Assembly (NCBI GenBank): GCA_030652575.1
Contig: JAUSQI010000154.1
Coordinates: 1 to 64,000 of the forward strand
DNA from: Stagnimonas sp.
Lineage (GTDB): Bacteria > Pseudomonadota > Gammaproteobacteria > Nevskiales > Nevskiaceae
Direction: 5' to 3'
DNA: 64,000 nucleotides
The position numbers were made by a program, and so were the translations under genes. The notes under the pieces are model-generated. The model saw only the letters and a program-made list of their open reading frames with translations, did not search any database and was not told the origin of the DNA. Of the stretch, positions 1-10,271 are shown in pieces; within the stretch, counting starts at the first letter, position 1, and each line of letters opens with the position of its first letter.

Positions 1-115
1 GAGCGAGGATTGTCTGAGCGAGCGGCTTCTCGCGAGCGAGTTCCGCAGCGCCCCTCGACCCGAGCATCGCAGGGCAGTGCCGTAGGCACCGCCGTATCAG
101 GGTGTGCTTTTCTTG

Positions 116-147
116 GTTACTTCTTTTGCACAAGCAAAAGAAGTAAC
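116..147. repeat. Perfect 14-bp inverted repeat in a gene-free stretch
   Basis: Arms GTTACTTCTTTTGC and GCAAAAGAAGTAAC flank a 4-base loop (ACAA). It lies in the first 278 bases, where I see no convincing gene. A second, shorter palindrome (GTGGGCAG / CTGCCCAC, about 218-245) follows. Both look like dispersed intergenic hairpins of high-GC proteobacteria. There is no T-tract, so I do not call it an intrinsic terminator. Confidence 0.6.
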
Positions 148-278
148 TCGCCGAAAGGCGAAACCGCGCTCGAAGCAAACACTCAGCCAGCAGAGCGCGT
201 CAGCGCGATTAACAAAAGCCGCGTGGGCAGATGAAGCCTGCCCACCCTACGTCACTATGCACATAGGCCTACCGATAA

Positions 279-680
279 TCAGGCCGCATCATGAATCGCC
301 CGCAAAATATCGCTCCGCGAGATCTGCCCCGTCAGCCGCCCGCTCTCCACCACCGGAAACCGCTTGAACGGCGTATCCAGAAAGCGTGAGGCCGCATCCA
401 GCAAGGTCATCTCCGGCGAGAGCGACGCCACCTGCGTCGACATGAAATCGCGCACCACGCCCGGGGACACACCCTCGTAGTTGGCAATCACCGCCACCTT
501 CAGGCAGTCCTTCTCGGACAACATGCCCACCAACAGGCCAGAGTCATCACACACCGGCGCCCCCGAGTGCCCGCGCTTCAACAGCTGGCCGATGGCACTC
601 ATCACATCGGTATCCGGCTTGAAGGTGAGCAGATTGGTGGTCATGTAATCGCTGACCGTATGGGCGCTCAAATCGGGCAT
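279..680 (-). CDS. Tandem CBS-domain protein
   Basis: A 133-residue soluble protein made of two CBS motifs (about residues 8-60 and 75-130), which together form one Bateman module. Such modules bind adenine nucleotides and act as regulatory sensors; the ligand here is unknown. The ATG at 680 is chosen because a GGAGAG ribosome site lies 5-6 bases upstream, although an in-frame TTG sits four codons earlier. It is co-directional with, and 57 bases downstream of, the MscS-type channel, so the two may be co-transcribed and the CBS protein could sense cell state for the channel. That last link is inference from position only. Confidence 0.85.
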   Translation of the reverse strand: MPDLSAHTVSDYMTTNLLTFKPDTDVMSAIGQLLKRGHSGAPVCDDSGLLVGMLSEKDCLKVAVIANYEGVSPGVVRDFMSTQVASLSPEMTLLDAASRFLDTPFKRFPVVESGRLTGQISRSDILRAIHDAA

Positions 681-737
681 GGCTCTCTCCAAAGTGGCTG
701 TGCTTGTTTATGTCGCAAGCCTAGCCTAAAGAGCACG

Positions 738-1964
738 CTATTGCGGCGCGGATGCCGGTGGTTTTTCTGCTGCTGCCGCAGCGGGCGGCGAGGGCCATTG
801 CTTGATGCTGATCTCCTGCGGGGCGGCGACGATCGCGATGCCCTCGGCCTTGAACAGCTCGAAGATGCGAAAGCGGATGCGGCTGGCGACACCCGTCTTG
901 CCGTGCATGTCGCGCACATAGCCGCGCAGCTCGAAATGCAGGGTGCTGCCCTGGAAGTCGGTGAACACGACCCACGGGCCGGTGAGGCCAAACTTTTCGT
1001 TGTCGCCGATCAGCTCCTTCTCGCCTTCGGTGGCTTGCAGCAACAGGGCTTTCACCTTGGCAGGGTCGCCTTCAAACGCCACTTGCACCGGCAATATCAG
1101 GCGGCCGATGTTGTCGTGAAAGCTCAGGTTCTCGACCGACTTCGACAGCAGCTCGGAGTTGGGCACGATGATGCTGGTGCGGTCCCAGGTTTCGAGTTCG
1201 GTGGAGCGGATGCGAATCTTGCGCACAAAGCCTTCGGCCCCGGCGATCTTGATGTAATCGCCCATGCGTACCGGCCGCTCGAACAACAAGATCAGGCCGG
1301 AGAAGAAATTGTTGGTGATGTTCTGCAAGCCGAAACCAATGCCCACCGACAGCGCACCGGCAACGATGGCGAGCTTGCTGAGGTCGAGCCCCACCACGCT
1401 CAGCCCCACCATGATGGCGACGACGGCGGCGAGGTAGCCGAACAGGGTGGCGATGGAAACCCGCACGCTGGGTTCGAGGCCGGTCAGCGGCAGCCAGTCC
1501 TGCTCCAGTTTCTTCTTCAGCCAGCGGCCGAAGGTCAGCAGCAGCACAAACCAGAGGATGCCCATGATCAGATGCGAGGGCACGACGGTGACGCTGCCGA
1601 GCTTGATGCCGCCGCCGGTCAGCGCCTCGCTGAACTCGTCGCCCAGATCGTGCAGGCCCCAGACGTGCAGCAGCAGAAAGCCGATGAAGGGCCAGAGCAG
1701 AAACTGGGTGCTGAGCGTGAGCCACTTCAGCTCCGGGATTTTCTTGCCTTCGACCACGCCGAGGCGGTGCCGCAACCTTTGCTGCCAGCCGTAGCGCGCA
1801 TCGTCCAGCGTGCGCGCCAGCCATTCGACGAAGAAGGAAAACACCACGCCGCCCGCGACGAGGATCATCGTCGCGACGGCGGGATTTTCGGTGACGATGC
1901 GGGGCAGAATGAGAAAGGTGAGACCGGCCATGACGTTGTGTTGGTGGAGGCTTGCCCCCAGCAT
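738..1964 (-). CDS. MscS-family mechanosensitive channel
   Basis: A 408-residue inner-membrane protein with several N-terminal transmembrane helices followed by the hallmark MscS pore and upper vestibule: GALSVGIGFGLQNITNNFF, then LFERPVRMGDYI, then a soluble alpha/beta C-terminus. Family members open under membrane tension and release osmolytes during hypo-osmotic shock. The C-terminal tail is Ala/Pro rich and probably disordered. Two starts are possible, 1964 and the Met 11 codons later at 1931; neither has a convincing ribosome site. The neighbouring Nudix-MBL gene is divergent, with only 26 bases between the start codons, so at least one promoter must overlap coding sequence. Confidence 0.92.
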   Translation of the reverse strand: MLGASLHQHNVMAGLTFLILPRIVTENPAVATMILVAGGVVFSFFVEWLARTLDDARYGWQQRLRHRLGVVEGKKIPELKWLTLSTQFLLWPFIGFLLLHVWGLHDLGDEFSEALTGGGIKLGSVTVVPSHLIMGILWFVLLLTFGRWLKKKLEQDWLPLTGLEPSVRVSIATLFGYLAAVVAIMVGLSVVGLDLSKLAIVAGALSVGIGFGLQNITNNFFSGLILLFERPVRMGDYIKIAGAEGFVRKIRIRSTELETWDRTSIIVPNSELLSKSVENLSFHDNIGRLILPVQVAFEGDPAKVKALLLQATEGEKELIGDNEKFGLTGPWVVFTDFQGSTLHFELRGYVRDMHGKTGVASRIRFRIFELFKAEGIAIVAAPQEISIKQWPSPPAAAAAEKPPASAPQ

Positions 1965-1990
1965 AGTGAAGGCTCACCAATAAACTAGCC

Positions 1991-3331
1991 ATGAACGCTG
2001 CTTCCATCCGCGATGCCGTCACCGCCGTGCTCTGTTGCCAGGGCGAAATCCTGATGGTGCAGCGCCAGCCGCAGCTGCCTTCGTTCTCGGGCTACTGGGC
2101 GTTCCCCGGCGGCAAGATCGAGGCGGCCGATGCCGATGGCAGCACTTCCTTGCTGTGCCCCGAAGCCGAAACCCGTGTGCTGGTCGGCATCGCCCGCGAG
2201 GTGCAGGAAGAGCTGGGCATCGACCTCGATGCGCTGACCCTGAGCGGCCAGGTGCAGACCGTGCGCGTACTGGGCGAGGCCACCACGCCGCCGATTTCGG
2301 CGACGCGCTTCCGCACCCGCTTCCTGCGCATTGATCTCGCCACAAAGCCCGAGCTGGCACTCGATACCCGCGAGCACTCCGAGGCGCTATGGACAACCGC
2401 GGGCGACTGGCTGGCGCGCTACCAGACCGGCACGCTGCTGATGGCCCCGCCGACGCTGGATACGGTCACTGCACTGGCGCTGCACGGCGGCCACGACACC
2501 GTCATCGATCTCGACAACGACGGCGCGGACGACGAGTGCCGCATCATCGAGCCGCTGCATGGCTTCCGCATCATCGCGGTGCGCAGCAATACCCTACCGC
2601 CAGCGACCCACACCAATGCCTTTCTGATCGGCGACAGCTACAAGGTGCTGGTCGACCCCTCGCCTGCCGACCGCAAGGAACTCGCGCGGCTGCTCAAGCT
2701 CATCGACCGAGTTGGCTGCGACGAGGTGCTGCTCACGCATCATCACCCCGACCACCGCCAGTTCGCGAACGAGATTGCCGCCCGCTACGACGTGCCGCTG
2801 GCGCTGAGCGACACCACGAGACGCTTCGTGCAGGCCGAGGACCCCGGCTACTTCGGCGACCTGCTGTTACGCACTTATGTGGAGGGCGATGTGGTGACGC
2901 GCTGGTTGGGCCAGCCGGTGCGCGTGGTGCCGGTGCCGGGTCATGACGCGGGGCAGATTGCGCTGATGCCGGACAACAAGGCCTGGTTCATCGTCGGCGA
3001 TCTCATCCAAGGGATTGGCACGGTGGTGATCGCGAAGCCCGAAGGCCACATGGGCACCTACTTCGCGACGCTGCAAAAAGTCATCGACCTCGACCCGGCG
3101 GTGATCGTGCCGAGCCACGGCATGGCGATGGGCACGACCTACCGCCTGCAGGAAACGCTGAAACACCGAAAACTGCGCGAAGCCGCTGTGCTGCAACTGC
3201 ATCGCGACGGCAAGTCACCCGCCGAGATGCTGACACTGCTCTACAAGGGCGTGGATTCGCGGCTGTGGCCGTTTGCGGCGATGAACATCGAATCGCACCT
3301 GGACAAGCTGCGGGAAGAGTCGGTGATCTGA
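1991..3331 (+). CDS. Nudix / metallo-beta-lactamase-fold fusion hydrolase
   Basis: A 446-residue two-domain protein. The first roughly 200 residues are a Nudix domain with FPGGKIE and REVQEELG, the two halves of the Nudix box, but separated by about 15 more residues than the usual motif. The second half is an MBL fold with the zinc motif HHHPDH (HxHxDH), a PGHDAGQI loop, a GD metal-bridging Asp and a C-terminal SHG motif. It resembles the LACTB2/RNase Z-like hydrolases that occur fused to Nudix domains in proteobacteria. Substrate unknown: possibly a nucleotide, CoA ester or RNA. It is divergent from MscS and convergent with the small lipoprotein, with 4 bases between their stops. Confidence 0.88.
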   Translation: MNAASIRDAVTAVLCCQGEILMVQRQPQLPSFSGYWAFPGGKIEAADADGSTSLLCPEAETRVLVGIAREVQEELGIDLDALTLSGQVQTVRVLGEATTPPISATRFRTRFLRIDLATKPELALDTREHSEALWTTAGDWLARYQTGTLLMAPPTLDTVTALALHGGHDTVIDLDNDGADDECRIIEPLHGFRIIAVRSNTLPPATHTNAFLIGDSYKVLVDPSPADRKELARLLKLIDRVGCDEVLLTHHHPDHRQFANEIAARYDVPLALSDTTRRFVQAEDPGYFGDLLLRTYVEGDVVTRWLGQPVRVVPVPGHDAGQIALMPDNKAWFIVGDLIQGIGTVVIAKPEGHMGTYFATLQKVIDLDPAVIVPSHGMAMGTTYRLQETLKHRKLREAAVLQLHRDGKSPAEMLTLLYKGVDSRLWPFAAMNIESHLDKLREESVI

Positions 3332-3335
3332 GTTT

Positions 3336-3575
3336 TCAGCGCGGGTTGGTTTGCGCATCAATCGCGGAGTCGAGCTCCGCCTTGCGCTGGTCGTTGGCAT
3401 CCAGCGCGCCATCCACCTTGTCGGCGATGGCCTTGCCGTCGTAGCCGAGCGCCTCGGTGTTGCGGATCGGCTGCGTCTCGGCGCGGCCCTGCGGCTCGCC
3501 GGGCTTGGGCACTTCGGGCTGCTTGCCGCAGGCGGTGAGAGCGGCCAGCAAAACGATAATGGTCAGTGCACGCAT
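3336..3575 (-). CDS. Small predicted lipoprotein
   Basis: A 79-residue protein with a short signal peptide and a clear lipobox (LTAC, Cys 16), followed by a hydrophilic, Pro/Glu/Lys-rich segment. It is probably a lipid-anchored periplasmic protein. No domain recognised. It lies 28 bases downstream of the DUF3108 gene on the same strand, so it is probably the last gene of the purM-purN-DUF3108 transcript. A function cannot be assigned from sequence. Confidence 0.7.
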   Translation of the reverse strand: MRALTIIVLLAALTACGKQPEVPKPGEPQGRAETQPIRNTEALGYDGKAIADKVDGALDANDQRKAELDSAIDAQTNPR

Positions 3576-3603
3576 GGCAATCTCCAGATCAACGCAACCG
3601 CAA

Positions 3604-4302
3604 TCAGCCGGACTTCTTCAGCGTCAGGCTCACCTTGTCTTCGCCGTCCTCGATGTTCTGCACCTTCACCGGCATGTAGTCTTTTTCAGGCGCAAGCCAG
3701 AATCGTAGCGTGGTGTTGGGGTCGTCGATCCGCTCGAACTGGATCGCCTCGAAGGTGCCCGCCGGAGTCTCGATCTGGCTCTTGCCCTTGATGGCGAAGG
3801 TATAAGTCTTCACCCGCTTGTGGTCGGCCACCGGCGTCACCAGCGTGCCGGGCTTAGCGTCGTTGATGTGGGTCTTCACCCACAGGCGTGCGGCCTGCTG
3901 CACGCTCAGGCGGTCGAGCGTGCCGGGCTTGATCTCCAGCGGGCCGTTGCGGCCACCGAGCAGCAGACCCTTGGCGAAATCGAAGGTCAGCACGAAGCCG
4001 TCCTTCGAGCGTTTGGGATTGTTGAAGCTCATGCTGCTGGGCACCACCGCGCCATTCTTGACGCAGAAATTGCTGGTCTCCTTGGGCGCGCCATACACCA
4101 GGCTGACGACGCCGACGGGATTGGTGGCCAGCTCGTAGCGATAGCAATCATCGGCTTCGGGCGTGAGCGTCAGCGTGCCCGAACCCAGCGGGATGCCGGT
4201 CCAAGACACGTCGTAGGTCAGCTGTGTGGCACTCAGCGACCCGGCACCGGCGGGCAGGCCGACAGCGAGCGCCAGCAGCATCCACAAGGGTTGTAGCTTC
4301 AT
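3604..4302 (-). CDS. DUF3108 periplasmic protein
   Basis: A 232-residue protein with a cleavable signal peptide (MKLQPLWMLLALAVGLPAGA) and a DUF3108 body recognised by YDVSWTGIPLG near the mature N-terminus and the terminal FWLAPEKDYMPVKV segment. DUF3108 proteins are periplasmic beta-rich proteins of unknown function, repeatedly found downstream of purN in gammaproteobacteria, as here. The start at 4302 overlaps the purN stop in an ATGA junction, which implies translational coupling. The frame stays open further upstream inside purN, but that extension lacks a signal peptide and is rejected. Confidence 0.85.
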   Translation of the reverse strand: MKLQPLWMLLALAVGLPAGAGSLSATQLTYDVSWTGIPLGSGTLTLTPEADDCYRYELATNPVGVVSLVYGAPKETSNFCVKNGAVVPSSMSFNNPKRSKDGFVLTFDFAKGLLLGGRNGPLEIKPGTLDRLSVQQAARLWVKTHINDAKPGTLVTPVADHKRVKTYTFAIKGKSQIETPAGTFEAIQFERIDDPNTTLRFWLAPEKDYMPVKVQNIEDGEDKVSLTLKKSG

Positions 4303-4958
4303 TGGAATACAGCCTCCACATCGTGCAGCGTCAAGGGTGCCGCCAATGCGCGGTTGCGAAAAAACGCGCTGTGTTCGCTCAGGTGCAGCTCGCCCTTGGC
4401 GAGCCATGCAATGGCCTGCGGATAGATTTTCAACTCCACGTCTTGCATCACATGCTCCGCCAGAACAGAAGCTGAAGCCTGTGGCGGCACCGTGAATGCG
4501 CCCTGAAGCACGCGCGGCCCGCCGTCGAGTGCGGCGGTGACGAAATGCACCGTCGCCCCATGCTCGGCATCGCCTGCCGCCAGCACCGCCTCGTGGGTCT
4601 TCAAGCCCGGATGACGTGGCAGCAGCGAGGGATGGATGTTGAGCGCACGGCCCTCGTAGTGCTGCGTGAAGGCCGGCGTGAGGATGCGCATGAAGCCTGC
4701 AAGGGCGAGCACATCCGGCGCATGGGCATCGATGGCCTGCATGAGAGCGGCATCGAAATCATCGCGGCTCGCATAGGCCTTGTGATCGACCACCTGGGTG
4801 GCGATACCGGCCTGAGTCGCGCGTTGCAGGCCGGGCGCATCGGCCCTGTTGCTGATGACCGCCGCGATGCGTGCGGGGATGTGCCCCGCCGCGCAGTGCT
4901 CGATCAGGGCTTGCAGATTGCGGCCTTGGCCGCTGATGAGGACGACGATTCTTTTCAT
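4299..4958 (-). CDS. purN: Phosphoribosylglycinamide formyltransferase
   Basis: Transfers a formyl group from 10-formyl-tetrahydrofolate to GAR, the third step of purine synthesis. The 219-residue chain has the family active site: Asn107 and His109 in NIHPSLLPRHPGLKTH, and Asp145 in the following ALDGGP loop, matching the catalytic Asn/His/Asp triad. The N-terminal phosphate loop reads SGQGRNLQ. Downstream of purM, as in many gammaproteobacteria. Oddly, the 96-base gap to purM is almost entirely a G-rich inverted repeat that ends two bases before the start codon, leaving no recognisable ribosome-binding site. Confidence 0.95.
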   Translation of the reverse strand: MKRIVVLISGQGRNLQALIEHCAAGHIPARIAAVISNRADAPGLQRATQAGIATQVVDHKAYASRDDFDAALMQAIDAHAPDVLALAGFMRILTPAFTQHYEGRALNIHPSLLPRHPGLKTHEAVLAAGDAEHGATVHFVTAALDGGPRVLQGAFTVPPQASASVLAEHVMQDVELKIYPQAIAWLAKGELHLSEHSAFFRNRALAAPLTLHDVEAVFQ

Positions 4959-4960
4959 CT

Positions 4961-5055
4961 AGAGGCGGGGATGGGGTTCAGGGTATGGGGGATGGGAAAG
5001 ACGACAGCACACGGTTTCTCCCTATACCCCGCACCCTGCCCCCATCCCCGCTTCT
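4961..5055. repeat. G/C-rich intergenic inverted repeat, copy 1
   Basis: About 95 bases forming a long imperfect hairpin. The left arm begins AGAGGCGGGGATGGGG and continues with CAGGGTATGGGGGATGGG. The right arm reads CCCTATACCCCGCACCCTG, then CCCCCATCCCCGCTTCT. A related element occurs at 25418-25507 with the same outer arms (AGAAGCGGGGA... / CCCCATCCCCGCTT). It fills the purM-purN gap and abuts the purN start codon. Confidence 0.75.
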
Positions 5056-6098
5056 CAAACAAAACGCACGTCCTGCTTGCCCTTGACGATCTCGCCCATG
5101 ACGAAAGCCTTGACCTTGCTCTTCTTCAGCGAGGCAAGCGCAGCGTCGGCCTGCAAGCGCGGCACGACCGCGACAAAGCCGACGCCGCAGTTGAAGACGC
5201 GCCACATTTCCTCCTGCGTGACGTTGCCGTTCTGCTGCAACCAGTCGAACACGGCCGGGCGTGTCCAGCTCGTGGTGTCGACCACCGCGGCAACACCCTT
5301 GGGGAAGCAGCGCGGCAGATTGCCAACGATGCCGCCGCCGGTGATGTGGCTGCCGCCCCGCATGTCGATGCCGTCTTCGAGCAGCTTGAGAATAGGCTTC
5401 ACGTAGATTTCGGTCGGCGCGAGCAGCGCGTCTTCGAGCGTGCCGCTGCCGAGCTTCTGGTTGAGCTTGGCCTTGCTCACTTCAATGATCTTGCGCACCA
5501 GCGAGTAACCGTTGGAGTGAGGGCCGGAAGACGGCAGGCCGATCAGCACGTCACCCTTCTTGATGCGGCTGCCGTCGATGATTTTCTTCTTCTCAACCAC
5601 CGCGACGACAAAGCCGGCGAGGTCGAAATCACCCTGGCTGTAGAGGCCGGGCATCTCGGCCGTCTCGCCGCCCACCAGCGCGCAACCGGCCAGCTTGCAG
5701 CCGTGCGCGATGCCCTTGATCACCTTGCCGGCGACCTTCTTGTCGAGATCGCCGGTGGCGTAATAGTCCAGAAAGAACAGCGGTTCGGCCCCGTTCACCA
5801 GCACGTCGTTGGCGCACATGGCGACCAGATCCTGGCCGAGGCCTTCGACGCGGCCGGTTTCGATACCCAGCTTGAGCTTGGTGCCGACGCCATCGGTGCC
5901 GCTCACCAGAATGGGTTTCTTGTATTTCTTGGGGATGCCCACCAGCGCGCCGAAGCCGCCCACACCCGCCAGCACTTCCGGCCGCTGGGTGGATTTGACG
6001 ATCTTCTTGATGTCGTCGACCAGCGCGTCGCCCTCGTCGATATCAACGCCGGCGTCGCGGTAGGAGAGTGATTTCTTGGGGGCGGCAGGCTTTTTCAT
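5055..6098 (-). CDS. purM: Phosphoribosylformylglycinamidine cyclo-ligase
   Basis: AIR synthetase, the ATP-dependent fifth step of purine synthesis. The 347-residue length is normal for PurM. Diagnostic motifs are [10 protein letters not shown] at the N-terminus, [37 protein letters not shown] and [14 protein letters not shown] short Lys-rich leader (MKKPAAPKK) precedes the conserved start. The gene heads a probable purM-purN-DUF3108-lipoprotein transcript, and is divergent from the AI-2E permease. Confidence 0.97.
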   Translation of the reverse strand: MKKPAAPKKSLSYRDAGVDIDEGDALVDDIKKIVKSTQRPEVLAGVGGFGALVGIPKKYKKPILVSGTDGVGTKLKLGIETGRVEGLGQDLVAMCANDVLVNGAEPLFFLDYYATGDLDKKVAGKVIKGIAHGCKLAGCALVGGETAEMPGLYSQGDFDLAGFVVAVVEKKKIIDGSRIKKGDVLIGLPSSGPHSNGYSLVRKIIEVSKAKLNQKLGSGTLEDALLAPTEIYVKPILKLLEDGIDMRGGSHITGGGIVGNLPRCFPKGVAAVVDTTSWTRPAVFDWLQQNGNVTQEEMWRVFNCGVGFVAVVPRLQADAALASLKKSKVKAFVMGEIVKGKQDVRFV

Positions 6099-6166
6099 GG
6101 ATATGGATTGGCGAAGATTCAGTGATGAACGCTATTTTAAGCGTTGCCTCCACCAAAGCTCCCGCC

Positions 6167-7327
6167 ATGCACACGTCCGAACTCGAATCCCCGTTGCGTC
6201 TGCGTGACCACTGGCACTGGCTGGTCGGCGGTGCGGCTTTGCTCGCCATGCTGTGGGTGCTGGGGCCCATCCTCATGCCGTTCGTGGTCGGCGGCATCCT
6301 GGCCTACGTCGGCGACCCGGTGGTGGACTGGCTGGAAGAGCGCGGCTTCTCGCGCACCTGGGGCGTGGTGATGGTGTTTGCCACCATTACGCTGAGCATC
6401 GCGCTGCTGATCCTCATGATCGCGCCGATGATTCACGCGCAGACGCTCACCCTCATCGCCGCCGCCCCCGAGGCGCTGCGCTGGATACAGGACGTGGGCA
6501 TGCCCAAGATCGGCATCAACGTGCCCGACAACCTCAAGATCGACGCCAATTACATCAGCCGTTGGATCAGCGACCACTGGCGGGAGGCGACCGGTGCCGC
6601 CGGCGTGGTCGCGCAGTCCGGCCTTGCAGTGCTGGCCACCATCGCCAACATCGCGCTGATTCCGGTGGTGGCGTTCTATCTGTTGCGCGACTGGGATCGC
6701 ATGGTGGAAAGCTGCGATCGCTTCACCCCGCCGCGCTGGCGTCCGCTCACGCGCCGCCTCGCCAGCGAGTGCGACGACGTGCTGGGCAGCTTCATCCGCG
6801 GCCAGGGGCTGGTGATGGTGGCGATGGCCATCTACTACACCGTCACGCTCTCGATCGCGGGGCTGAAGCTCTCACTCGTGGTCGGCCTCATCGCCGGCAC
6901 GCTCACCTTCGTGCCCTATCTGGGATTTGCCGTCGGCTTTGCCGCCGCGATGATCGCGGTTCTGGTGCAGGACCCTTCGTTCTGGCCGATCATCTGGGTC
7001 TGCATCATCTTCGGCATCGCGCAGATGCTCGAAGGCAATGTGCTGGTGCCGATGCTGGTGGGCGACAAGATCGGCATCCATCCCGTCACCGTCATCTTCG
7101 CGATCATGGCGGGCGGGCAGTTGATGGGCTTCACCGGCGTGCTGATCGCCCTGCCAGTGGCAGCGATCCTGGCCGTGCTGTTCCGCGAACTGAATCGACG
7201 CTGGCGCAGCAGCGCGTTCTATCTCTGGGGTGCGACAGCAGCGGCAGAGCCTGCTCCGGAAGCATTGCCTCCGCCGCCATCGGCCATCGCACTGGGCGAG
7301 GGGCCGCCGCTTAAAAAAGACGCATGA
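6167..7327 (+). CDS. AI-2E/PerM family membrane permease
   Basis: A multi-pass inner-membrane protein of about 386 residues with the AI-2E exporter/PerM architecture: two N-terminal helices followed by GGILAYVGDPVVDWLEERGF, a soluble insert, GSFIRGQGLVMVAMAIYY, and a terminal GVLIALPVAAILAVLFREL block. Family members are annotated as autoinducer-2 or small-solute exporters, but most are uncharacterised. I chose the Met at 6167, directly before the first helix. A possible promoter (TTGGCG at 6108, TATTTT at 6133, 19-base gap) lies just upstream and would put the alternative ATG at 6125 ahead of the transcript start. The gene overlaps hda by four bases (ATGA). Confidence 0.88.
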   Translation: MHTSELESPLRLRDHWHWLVGGAALLAMLWVLGPILMPFVVGGILAYVGDPVVDWLEERGFSRTWGVVMVFATITLSIALLILMIAPMIHAQTLTLIAAAPEALRWIQDVGMPKIGINVPDNLKIDANYISRWISDHWREATGAAGVVAQSGLAVLATIANIALIPVVAFYLLRDWDRMVESCDRFTPPRWRPLTRRLASECDDVLGSFIRGQGLVMVAMAIYYTVTLSIAGLKLSLVVGLIAGTLTFVPYLGFAVGFAAAMIAVLVQDPSFWPIIWVCIIFGIAQMLEGNVLVPMLVGDKIGIHPVTVIFAIMAGGQLMGFTGVLIALPVAAILAVLFRELNRRWRSSAFYLWGATAAAEPAPEALPPPPSAIALGEGPPLKKDA

Positions 7328-7995
7328 AAGGCACCCAACTCGCGCTGGCTGTCGCCCTACCCGATCCGCAGGACTTCGAGCACTTTCATACCGGCCCCAA
7401 CGGCGCAGTCGTCGCCACGCTGCGCACGCTGCTGGATGTCGAAGACAGCAGCAGCCTGTTGTTGCACGGCCCCGGCGGCAGCGGCAAAAGTCATCTGGTG
7501 CAGGCACTGCTGAACGAAGCCGCCGACAGCGGCGTGCGCGCGATGCTGCTCGATGTGCAGACGCTCACCGCCTCCACCCGCGCACTCGAAACCGTGCCGC
7601 TGCTGTGCATGGATGCGCTTGACGACGCGCCGCTGGAAGATGCGCAGGCGCTGGCGCTGATCCGACTTCTGGATGGCCGCCGCCAGCGCGCGGTGAGCAC
7701 GCTGGTCACCGCACGCAAACCGGCGGCGCAGCTGGTGCTGCCACGGCCCGATCTCGCCACCCGCCTCTCGGGCTTCACCAGCTTTGGTCTGCGGCCGCTG
7801 TCGGATGACGACCGCATCGGCCTGCTGCGCCTGCGCGCCAGCACGCGAGGCCTCAATTTGTCTTTGGAAGTCGCCAGCTACCTGCTCAAGCACCTGCCAC
7901 GCGACGTGGCCTCTCTGCTGGCGGCAGTGGATACGCTCGACCGGGCGGCACTCGCGGCGCGACGCGGGCTGACCATTCCGCTGGTGCAGGAAACC

Positions 7996-8013
<18 letters not shown>
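7324..8013 (+). CDS. hda: DnaA regulatory inactivator Hda
   Basis: A 229-residue DnaA-like AAA+ protein lacking the DNA-binding domain IV, as expected for Hda. With the DNA-loaded beta clamp, Hda stimulates ATP hydrolysis by DnaA and so limits re-initiation. Visible features: an N-terminal clamp-binding motif (QLALAV, residues 5-10), Walker A GPGGSGKSH (49-57), a Walker B-like LLCMDALDD, and a sensor-region LATRLSGF segment. Translationally coupled to the AI-2E permease, an arrangement common in gammaproteobacteria. Its last 18 bases overlap the end of the convergent DUF2069 gene. Confidence 0.93.
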
Positions 8014-9781
<1,768 letters not shown>

Positions 9782-9797
9782 GAAAAACGAGAGCCCC

Positions 9798-10271
9798 ATG
9801 CACCCGAATGCCGAGTTGATCCAGCGTTTCTATGTCGCGTTTTCGCAGCGTGACGCCGCCGACATGGCCGCGTGCTACCACCCGGAAGTTCGATTTTCCG
9901 ACCCCGCATTCCCCGATCTGCGTGGCCCTGCGGCGGGCGCGATGTGGGCGATGCTGTTGGCGCGCGGGAAGGATCTGATCGTGCAGTTCGGCGAGATCGC
10001 TGCCGACGACCAAAACGGCCGCGCGCATTGGGACGCGACCTATACCTTCAGCAAAACCGGCCGCAAGGTGCTCAACCGCATCGACGCCCGATTTCGTTTC
10101 AAGGACGGACTCATCGTCGAGCACGTCGACGAGTTCAGCTTTCCGCGCTGGTCGCGGCAGGCGCTGGGCTTGCCCGGCCTGTTGCTGGGCCACACGGCGT
10201 TCCTGCAGCGCAAGGTGCAGGCCGAGGCCGCAAAGAGTCTCGCCGCCTGGCAGGTTCAGAAGGCGAAGTAG
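9798..10271 (+). CDS. NTF2-like (SnoaL-fold) protein
   Basis: A 157-residue protein with the NTF2/SnoaL pattern: an N-terminal NAELIQRFYVAFSQRDAADM helix, then YHPEVRFSDPAFPDLRG, then strands with TYTFSKTGRKVLNRIDARF and a final DEFSF strand. The fold forms small pockets and serves as an isomerase, hydrolase or binding protein, so no reaction can be named. It follows the LysM gene by 16 bases. Its last 16 bases overlap the end of the convergent transglycosylase gene. Confidence 0.8.
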   Translation: MHPNAELIQRFYVAFSQRDAADMAACYHPEVRFSDPAFPDLRGPAAGAMWAMLLARGKDLIVQFGEIAADDQNGRAHWDATYTFSKTGRKVLNRIDARFRFKDGLIVEHVDEFSFPRWSRQALGLPGLLLGHTAFLQRKVQAEAAKSLAAWQVQKAK

